From UBA3792 sp964426415 (GTDB lineage: Bacteria; Bacillota; Clostridia; Christensenellales; CAG-138): a DNA stretch of 36,038 bases. This document shows positions 6,830 to 15,100 of this stretch, piece after piece. Position numbers and translations under genes: made by a program. The stretch's first letter is position 1. The number at the start of each line of letters is the position of its first letter. A model generated the notes under the pieces. The model worked only from the letters and a program-made list of their open reading frames with translations, made no database searches and had not been told where the DNA came from. The stretch is taken from contig CAYRQM010000018.1 in NCBI GenBank assembly GCA_964426415.1, forward strand, positions 1 through 36,038. The letters run 5' to 3'.

Positions 6830-7524
6830 TTACCCAAATCTACTCTATTCAAACCGTTGAGGAGGCCCTCGGCTGCGTGCGCGCCGGTGCGGATTGCATC
6901 GGCATCGCCTGTTCCGTCGGCGACGCCGCCATTCCTGCGGGCATTCCCCTGGAAACGGGGCTTGCCATCTTTCAAGCCATCGACGGCAAGGCGACTAAGG
7001 TTGCGCTAACCGTCGCAAGCGCCGATGCGGAAATCTACCCCGTCATCGAAGCGCTGCATCCCGACGTGATCCATGTGTGCGGCAACGGCTACTACGCTAC
7101 CGCCGATTTCGCCGCAAAGGCGCGGGCGATGCAGCCCAATCTTCGCATCCTGCAAGCCATCCCCATGACGGGCGTCGAAGCGCTGCCGCTTGCGATTTCC
7201 CTTGCATCCTTCTGCGATTTGCTCATTTTGGACTCCGTCTCCCCCGCCATCGACGGGATTGGCGCGGCAGGATTTGTCCACGATTGGCAGCTTTCCAAAG
7301 CGATTGTAAATGCGCTTAAGGATAGTCCGTGCAAGGTCATTTTGGCAGGTGGGCTTGGCGCCGACAACGTAGCGGACGCCATCCGCACCGTGCGCCCCTA
7401 CGGCGTCGATTCCTTTACGCGCACCAGCGACAAGCTGCCCGACGGCAGTACCCGCAAAAATCTTGAACAGGTCGCCGCGTTTGTGCAAAACGCGAAGGCT
7501 TGTGCAAAGGAGCTTGGTTTATGA
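6826..7524 (+). CDS. TrpF-like (phosphoribosylanthranilate isomerase superfamily) barrel protein
   Basis: The 232-residue protein resembles TrpF across its length. GADCIGIACS lies near the N terminus, LLILDSVSP holds the expected catalytic aspartate, and VILAGGLGADNVADAI plus PYGVDSFTR near the C terminus form the phosphate-binding part of the barrel. The N-terminal KICG motif, whose cysteine is the general base in TrpF, is replaced by QIYSI, so the normal isomerase reaction is unlikely. No trp genes are nearby. The ATG at 6826 overlaps the exporter stop, and the gene's own stop overlaps the kinase start, so all three are translationally coupled. It probably acts on another phosphorylated sugar-like ligand, perhaps made by the adjacent kinase. 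Confidence 0.75.
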   Translation: MITQIYSIQTVEEALGCVRAGADCIGIACSVGDAAIPAGIPLETGLAIFQAIDGKATKVALTVASADAEIYPVIEALHPDVIHVCGNGYYATADFAAKARAMQPNLRILQAIPMTGVEALPLAISLASFCDLLILDSVSPAIDGIGAAGFVHDWQLSKAIVNALKDSPCKVILAGGLGADNVADAIRTVRPYGVDSFTRTSDKLPDGSTRKNLEQVAAFVQNAKACAKELGL

Positions 7525-8480
7525 AGCCTGTCCTATGCTTTGGCGACATCTGCGCCGATTTGATTATTCCCTACGGCAACGCGCTGCGGGTGAAAGCGGG
7601 CGAACAAATTCCCACCGCCGCGCTGGAGGTGGAAGCTTCCCACGGTGGCAGCGTCGGCAACACGACGGCGGGCGTTGTGAAGCTGGGCGTGCCTGCCATG
7701 TTCTGCGGAACCGCAGGCGACGACCGATACGGGCACATGCTGAAGGATGGATTGGACGCGCTGGGCGTCGATACGTCGCTGATGCGGTTGAGCCGCGAAA
7801 TTGCCACGCTGTTGGTCATCCTGGTCATCGACAAAACGGGCGACCGCGTCGCGTTTGCCTGTCCGCCGCGCAACGCGTCGCAACACGCCATCTTGGAATC
7901 GCAGATTCCGCGTGACATCACGGAACGCATTGGCTGGATGCATTCCACGGGCATGACGCTGCGCGAAGACCCTGCGGCAAGTGTGCAGCTCAAGCTGATG
8001 AAGCGCTGCCGCGACGAGGGTATCCCCGTTTCGCTGGACGTCAATGCGCGCATTGAAGCCATCGGCGACCCGTTCTTTTATCGCAATCTGATGGAAGCAA
8101 AGCAGTATTGCTCCGTAATCTTGGGCTCAGCAAACGACGAAATTACGCTGCTTGCCGAGGAACCCGACCCCGAAGCGGCGGCACGAAAGCTCGCGGCAAA
8201 CGGCACGGTGGTCATTGCCCGCTACGGCGAGCGCGGCGCAGCCATCTATCACGACGGCGTGCGCGACGAATGTCCCGCCTTTTCGGTGCCCGTGGTGGAC
8301 GCCGTGGGCGCGGGCGACGCCTACGACGCGTGCTATATTGCCTCGCGGATGTTGGGCGATTCGGAAGCTGCCGCCAACCGCAACGCGTGCGCAGCGGGCG
8401 CAATCTGCGTTTCCCGCAAGAGCGGACGTGCAGGCCCGACCACGGCGGAGCTTGCCGCGTTCTTGAAGACCCGCAACTAA
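7521..8480 (+). CDS. PfkB/ribokinase-family sugar or nucleoside kinase
   Basis: The 319-residue protein begins with LCFGDICADLI, typical of the ribokinase fold. Signature 1 is GGSVGNTTAG (42-51). Signature 2 is DAVGAGDAYDA (260-270) with catalytic Asp266. The family phosphorylates sugars, nucleosides or related alcohols with ATP. The residues seen do not settle the substrate. The ATG at 7521 overlaps the preceding stop and has an AAAGGAG ribosome site inside the upstream gene. The gene ends shortly before a bidirectional terminator. Coupling with a TrpF-like barrel suggests a two-step pathway on a pentose-like compound. Confidence 0.9.
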   Translation: MKPVLCFGDICADLIIPYGNALRVKAGEQIPTAALEVEASHGGSVGNTTAGVVKLGVPAMFCGTAGDDRYGHMLKDGLDALGVDTSLMRLSREIATLLVILVIDKTGDRVAFACPPRNASQHAILESQIPRDITERIGWMHSTGMTLREDPAASVQLKLMKRCRDEGIPVSLDVNARIEAIGDPFFYRNLMEAKQYCSVILGSANDEITLLAEEPDPEAAARKLAANGTVVIARYGERGAAIYHDGVRDECPAFSVPVVDAVGAGDAYDACYIASRMLGDSEAAANRNACAAGAICVSRKSGRAGPTTAELAAFLKTRN

Positions 8481-8487
8481 AGAAAAA

Positions 8488-8525
8488 TGAGGCGCCTTCC
8501 GAACTTGGGAGGCGCCGCTTTTTTA
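8488..8525. terminator. Bidirectional terminator between convergent genes
   Basis: GGCGCCTTCC (8491-8500) pairs with GGGAGGCGCC (8507-8516) around a six-base loop with one imperfect position. On the plus strand it is followed by GCTTTTTTA, and on the minus strand by TCATTTTTC. It serves both the PfkB gene and the converging gene that ends at 8523. Confidence 0.88.
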
Positions 8526-9062
8526 TGCTTGATTTTTGGTGCGTTCCTTTGCTGCGCGCCGTTCTTGGCTCTTTTTGCGCTTTTGCAGATAGACGTAGAA
8601 CAGATAGGCGGCGGCAAGCAGCAGCACGCCCGAAAACAGGAAGAAGCGCAGCCCTTCCATGTTGGTCGCGCTGCTGACCGTGTTCATGATGGACTCCTCG
8701 GACGGCTCGCTGTCCAAGAACACCGGCTCGATGGCAACGCCGTTGACGTCGTAGGTGTAGACGTACCGCGTGATCCGCGAGTGCTGCGTTTCTAAGGTTT
8801 CCTCCGCCAAGAAGGAGTCGTAATCGCTGCTGTCGCAGGATTTTTGGTAGACGAACTTGCCATCCTCTGACGCGTAGATGAGGAAAAAGTCGCCCGTAGA
8901 AGCGTCTCGATGCGCGGAAACCGCCGTCAACGTCGTCTTGCCGTAGTTGATGAAGTTGTCGTAGACGGACTTTGTATTCGTTTTGACGACGCCGACGATG
9001 CAAAAGGCGACTGTCGCCAAAAGCATCAGGATGGACGCCGCGAGAATCAGTTTTCTGTTCAT
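8523..9062 (-). CDS. Two-span membrane protein with an outer domain, unknown function
   Basis: The 179-residue protein has an N-terminal hydrophobic helix (about 5-27), an outer domain of about 110 residues and a second helix (about 139-160). It ends in a strongly basic tail (QKRKKSQERRAAKERTK). The middle part contains GDFFLIYASEDGKFVYQKS and may be a small beta-rich sensor-like domain, but I recognise no family. The probable topology is both ends in the cytoplasm and the middle outside. A GAGGA ribosome site and a near-consensus promoter precede it, so it is a monocistronic gene that is probably well transcribed. Confidence 0.8.
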   Translation of the reverse strand: MNRKLILAASILMLLATVAFCIVGVVKTNTKSVYDNFINYGKTTLTAVSAHRDASTGDFFLIYASEDGKFVYQKSCDSSDYDSFLAEETLETQHSRITRYVYTYDVNGVAIEPVFLDSEPSEESIMNTVSSATNMEGLRFFLFSGVLLLAAAYLFYVYLQKRKKSQERRAAKERTKNQA

Positions 9063-9082
9063 ATCGTCCTCTTTTCAGCCCC

Positions 9083-9111
9083 ATCATACCGCATCTTGCG
9101 CCATTCGTCAA
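9083..9111 (-). promoter_or_regulatory. Promoter of the two-span membrane protein gene
   Basis: On the minus strand TTGACG (9106-9111) and TATGAT (9083-9088) are separated by exactly 17 bp, close to the sigma-70 type consensus. The start codon is 20 bp downstream. Confidence 0.85.
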
Positions 9112-9118
9112 GAACCGC

Positions 9119-9145
9119 AAAGCAGGCTCACGCGGAGCCTGCTTT
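9119..9145 (-). terminator. Terminator of the dockerin/PHP gene
   Basis: AAAGCAGGCTC (9119-9129) and GAGCCTGCTTT (9135-9145) form a perfect 11-bp stem with a five-base loop, 18 bp after the stop codon of the large gene. The T-run on the minus strand is short (TTT within the stem, then GCGG), while the plus strand has TTTTTG. It could therefore act in either direction, but no plus-strand gene is nearby. Confidence 0.7.
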
Positions 9146-9162
9146 TTGTATGCGTGTGTTGT

Positions 9163-12100
9163 TTATGCGGCGGGAAAGACCTTGATGAGCCCGACGCAGT
9201 AGCGCAAAATCATCGCGGCGTCGGCGGTGGTGACAACCGTGTCGCCCGACACTTCTGCGTTGATCTTGCCTTGTTCGGATAGCACGGACAGCCCCACGAT
9301 GGCGCGCAGCAGCAGCGCTGCGTCCGCCGACGTGACGGTCGTATCGCAGTTGACGTCGCCCAGCAGTGCGCCCGATTCGAAGGACGTGATTTGGACAATC
9401 TCGGCGCGGTCACGCACGCGAATCCGCGGCAAAAGCTGATCGACGCCGCTTGCATCGGGATGCATCCCCACGGACGCGACGCCCACGACGCGCACCGCTT
9501 TGCCTACGGCAATCCAGCCAAGATCGTATGCGGTATCCGACGTGATGTAGCCGTCGAGGAACACCCGTGCCTCGCCGCTGCCATCGCTGACGGTGATGTA
9601 TTCCAATACGCCTTCGTTGAGCGAGAACGACTTGATTTCGCCCTCGATGACCACCAGCTTGCCCGCGTTCTTTTTGGACATGGATTCCCGCGTGGAGACC
9701 TTGGTGGGCGACAGCGGCTTTTCGACTGCGTCCATGAGGTAAACGCTGACGTCGTTGAGCTGGGCGTCGCCCTGGTACGCGCCGCGATAGCCCGTGACCC
9801 AAAGCGTTTGTCCCACGCTGTATGCACCGTTTACGGGGAACAGATTGATGCCGCCCGTTTCATTCTGCAGGTAGATGCTGTCGAAGAACGCCGTGTTGAC
9901 CGAGTGGCCGCTGGCGTTTGTCGTGACCGTCCCTTCCACGCAGAACCATGCGCCCTCCATGCCGTCACGCGCTTCTTGAATGGTGGAAACCGCGATGGAC
10001 GAAAGTATGATGTTGCGGGTGAGGTAGTAGTTGACGTTTTGCACCTGCCCCAAGTTCTCGGTTTCGGGGATTTGGTAATCGTTGAAGAACGCCATGCCGC
10101 TGACGACCAAGAAGCCGCCGCCCGCAAGGGTTTCCGACGTGACCAAGGCGGTATTTGTGCCGCGCACCGTGTAGCTGCCCGTGTCGATGGGCAGATACGG
10201 CTTGGCGGCGTTGAGGTTTGCATACGATGTGGCAAACGTGTTGGCGTTGCCGTGCACCAGTACGATGGCGTTTGCGCCCGCTTGCACCGATGCGCCCGCG
10301 TAGCTGCCATAGGCAAGCGAGCTTTCGGCAAGCACGCCCGCCAAGAACCGCGACTGTGCGTTGTAGCAGGCACTTTCGCCCAACGAGAAGCGATACGAAG
10401 CGTCGGTGGCGTTCTGCGTATCGACCACGACGTCGCTGCGAAGCGTTACATCGGAATCCAATGCCGCAAGCAGCGCGTTGAGCGCGGCGTTGCCGCTGTT
10501 TGCGCCGTTGCCGCGATCCGCCTTGCCCGACAGGAACAGGTTGCCGCCCGCATTGGCATACGCTTTGATTGCCGCAACCTCGGCGGTCGAATACGCCTTG
10601 CTTGCTGCGCCCCAGCCCGCGTACGGCGCGGTGATGATGAGCAGGCTGACGCCGTCCAGCGCGGCTTCAGAAATGCCGTTTTCCAACAGCACGACGTTCG
10701 CGTCAAACAGCCCTGCAATCTCTTTGAGGCGCATGTACTGCGCCGCGGAATCGCCGCTGATGTAGGCGTTGTCGTGGGACGCGTCCACCGCAATGGTGAG
10801 CACGTCGGACGCGTTGCGCACGTTGGTCTCCAACGTGGCGGTGAACGTACAGCTTCTGCCTTCAAAGACGCCTGTGACGGCGACTTGGATGGTCAGCGCG
10901 CCGGAGGTGGCGGACGTATAGGTGGCTTCGTGCATCATCTCTGCGCCTGCCGCTACGGTAAACGGTGTGGTGTCCACATAGAACGGATCGGGGCTGCCCA
11001 CCACCGTGTACGCGACTCGCGTCACCTCAAACGGTGCGCTTTCGTTGTTGAACAAGGCGGTCTTCAGCCCGAATGCCTCGTTCGTGACGGGCACGCTGAC
11101 GTCCGCCGTCAAGGACGCGACGCCCAGCTTGAGCACTTCGCCCACCCAGATGGGTGCGGTCACGGCAATGTCGCCGTCCGCTTGGTCGATGCGGATGTAG
11201 TAGTAGGAGTAATTGGGCTCGAGCGTAAAGTCGAAGACCTTTGCTTCGGCGCCGATCACGCCCGATTCGGTGTATACCGTCACGCCGTTGTCCGCGATGA
11301 CGGAGAGCTTGAAGTTCTTGTCGCCCGTGTTGGGATCGAAGACCGATACGTGGAATTGCAGCGCGTTGGGCGTCGTCTCGAACACCGTGCCCATCGGTTC
11401 GTCATTGAGGAAGTACAGAATTTCGAGGTTGTTGTCCTCCGTGGCGTACTGCCGCATCTCACGCATGGCTTGGTAGATGCCATTTTGCGTAAAGTCGTTC
11501 GTCCAAACCACGTCGCGGGCGGTGTTCGCGTCGCCCCAACGACCCTTGTGGTTGTCTTGGTTGTTGGCGGGCGCCAAGTGCCAACCTTTGCTCAACGCGC
11601 GGTCGTACTGCTCGTAGCTGGGCCAATAGCCGCCGCTCGAAACGGCGCCTTCGCCGTTGCCTACTTCGATGAGGGCAATGACGGCGTCATAGCTTTCGGA
11701 ATAGTACGCGAAGTCGTCAAACGTGCCGAACGTCGTGCCCGGATGGTTGAACATGGAGATAGACTGCGGGTATTGGGTCAACAGCTTGTAGTAGTTTTGC
11801 AGACCCTGCCCGTCGCGGATGGTGTAGACGCCGTTGTTGCGCGAAACGAATCCGTCCGTGGCGTAGGTGTTCATATGCCCGTACTGCCCCGTCCACGTCA
11901 TTTCGTAGCCGTAGTTGCCGACGAACGTCGCATCGGTGTACCGATCCGCCATCAGGTGCCCCAGCTCCCACTTGCTGATGTTGACCGTATCGCCCGCGTC
12001 GTTGACGTAGGAGATGTCGTAGCCAAGGCTTGCTCCGTCCATCGTGCCCAACGTGGCGGCGTTGTCAAAGTAGTTGGAGTGGTCGGTGACGATGATATAA

Positions 12101-15100
12101 TCGACATTCTTCGCGGTGTTCTTTGCATAGCGGAACGCATCCTCGATGGTGCCCACGCCGTCGCTCAACGACGTATGCCCATGGATTTGCCCAAAGTAGA
12201 GCTTCTCACCGCCCGCAACCTTGAGGGTGTAGTCCAGCACCAGCAGCTCGGAATCTGCATAGCCCGTCTTGGTTCCGTATGCCTCTACGCGCACGGGGAA
12301 CGATTCCTCTGTAAAGGTCAGATGCAGCGCGTCCGTTTCGGAAAGCGAGGTCGTTTGTGCAGACCCCGTGCCGTAATTGCGGGTGACGGAAGCGTGAATG
12401 GTGGCGCCTGCCGTCTCTGTGGAAAGGGTGATGGGCGTGTCTGCGCGCACCGTGCCCGTATACGCCGTCGATTTGATGGGCGCAACCTTGGCTTGGGTGT
12501 AGTCGAAGGTGAAGACGCGGCTTCTGACCCCGTCCGTTTCGGTGTACGCCTGCAGCACATAGGGCAGCGCATCCAACAACGGCTTGGATTCCTCGCTGTA
12601 CAACAGCCAGTTGTCGTCGGTCAGATCGACCAGCGCGCCCTGTGCTTCGCCCTCTTCATAGGTGGGCGCGACATAGCGGCGGTAGTAGGTGTTTGTGCCG
12701 CTGCCCGTAAGCGTCACGGTCGTGTTGATGGACACCTCGCCCGCTGCGGGCGATGCCGTGACCTCCATGGCGTCGGCAACCTTTGTGCCCAAGATGTGGA
12801 CGGCGGTAAAATTGAAGCTGCCGACGGAGCCAATGACGCCCGTGCTGTCTGCGCGCATCAAATCGACCAGTACCCAGCGCAGATACACCGTGTCCCGATC
12901 CGCAAGGTAGGCGGGCAAGGCGCGGCGGTTGAGCAGCTGCATCAGCGTGTCGTTTAGCTCGTTGTGCATGACGGTAATCGTGCCGCCCTCGATGTCGGTG
13001 AAGGTTACGCCGTCAAAGGAGTATTGCATTTTGAAGTTGCGCGGGCCCGCACTGCTGGAGCGAACGCGTGCCGACAGCTTGATGTCGGTGTAGTCCTTGG
13101 TTGAGAATGCGAACTCGATGTAACGACCCTCGGCATTCCAGCCCGTGGTCTTGATGGACGACTTGCTGGACGTAAAGGCGTAGGTCGGAACCTCTACCCC
13201 TTCGGGCGGCTCCTCGACTTTATATTGGTCGGTGACGGCGTCGCCCGTGGAAACCACGGAACGCCACGCGAACGCACCGCCCGACGCCAGCATTTGGTTG
13301 GACTCGTTGCCCGTACCCTGATCCCAAGCAGCCAGCGTGTATTCATCGGCAGGATCGACGGGACGTTCCACCAGCTCAATCCAAGTTTGATCTTGGATGC
13401 GCAGATAGAACCCGTCGGTGTTGGTGACGACATCCTGTGCGTTTTGTGTCAAAACGGCATAGACGTTGACGACGTCGCCCTTTTGGATGTTGTCCAGCGT
13501 GGGAATATAGTGGATGTTGACGGCGCCCGTTTCGTCGATCACGGCGGTGGCAGGCGGTGTTCCGCCGTAGCCCGCGTTGTAGTTGATCGTGTCCATGCGC
13601 ACGCCGTACAGCGCGATGTATTGCGATTCATGCGCTTCTGCCCAATCGTAATCCAGAAGCTGCGCCGCCGTTGCCGTCACAGGCGTCGGCCATGTGGCAA
13701 GCGTCGGCGTGGTGTCTTCTTTGCGCTTTGCCTGCTGGATTTGCTTGAGTCCCTTGTAGGAATCGCGCATGCCCGTGATGGTCACCTCTCTGCCGACCTG
13801 CACGCCTTCCAAATTGTAGCTGTAGCCGCGCACCGCGATGGCTGCCGTATCGTCTTGGATGGTGAAGGTGAGCATGGAGTAATTGCTGTACTGCCGTTCC
13901 TCCAAGAAGGTGACCACGCCCGTCACCGTGACCTCGTGGTCGATGATGGCGCGGGCTTGCTTGATGGTGTAGTTTCCGTCGGGCGATACGAAGGCGAACC
14001 CGAAGGCGGTGTATGCACCCTCCACCGTGTAGCCGCCCATGTCGCGTGTGGCGTACGCGGTGAATTCCAGCGTGTTGTCGCCGTCTGCGGGATAGATCGT
14101 GCCCGTGTAAAGAATCCAGTTTGCACCGCCGTCCACGGAATAGTACAGCACGGCGCCCGCCGTGGCACATTCCAGCGTCACGCCGTCACCCGTGAACAGC
14201 ACGGGATTGTCGGGCGATGTGACGGGTGCGATGTATTCTTCCTCGCAGCACGGGGACACGGCAGACTTGGGTGAAGGCCACGCCGAAAGGAAATCGGCTT
14301 GGTTGTCGCCCGTGTACATGCCGCCGAAGATGTATTCCATGGTGCCTTCGTCCCCCGTCTTGGCGCGGGTGAGGCAATCCAGCGTGTCGGTCACGGGTGC
14401 CGGCCCGTTGCCCAAGTAGTCGTTGGGCGAGCCCCAGCAGACGTAATCGATGAGGTTCGGGTCGTCTGAACCCGAACAGGTGTTGGCGTCCTGCACCAGC
14501 GCGACCTTGCCGCCCGTGGCAGACAGCGTGAGGTATTTGTAGGATATGACGCCGCTTTCGGTGACTTCGTTGCACGCCTCGACATCGACGTTGGGCAGGT
14601 CGTATGCGCCGACCTGCGACACGCCCGCCGAACACTTGACCAGCAGATAGCCGTGGGCGCGGATGGTGGTGCCGCTTGCAAAGGTGAAGCACTTGGTGGG
14701 CGCTTGCGTGTTGGAGAAGGCTTGATACCGAGACGCATACAGCAGCGACCAGCCGCCGATGTCCACCGCCGCGTCGGAGATGTTGCGCAGCACGATGTAG
14801 TCGGACGTGTACATGCTGCCCTTGTTGCCGCCCGAACCGTACAGCTCCTCGATGACGACGGGGCCGTTGCCCGACACTGCGCCGATTTCTTCGGAGGTGT
14901 TGTCGATGGTGTAGTCGAAGGTCGCCACCGCGCCGCCGTACGCGCCGTCCAGCGTGCCAAACGCGTAGATCGGCGCGCCGTTGTACACCACGACGGTGGA
15001 ATGGTTGTTGATGGTTTGATAGACGCCGTTGCCCTGCCGATAGCAGATGGCGGCGGATTCGGTCTCACAGCTGAGGGTGACGATGGTGCGGGCGGACACC

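Noticed and set aside
9391..12957. A 1188-codon open frame on the plus strand, antisense to the dockerin/PHP gene
   Set aside because: It is rich in Arg, His, Val and Ala with no domain pattern, as expected from the reverse strand of a GC-rich gene with strong codon bias. The minus-strand frame has clear domains, a signal peptide and a ribosome site.
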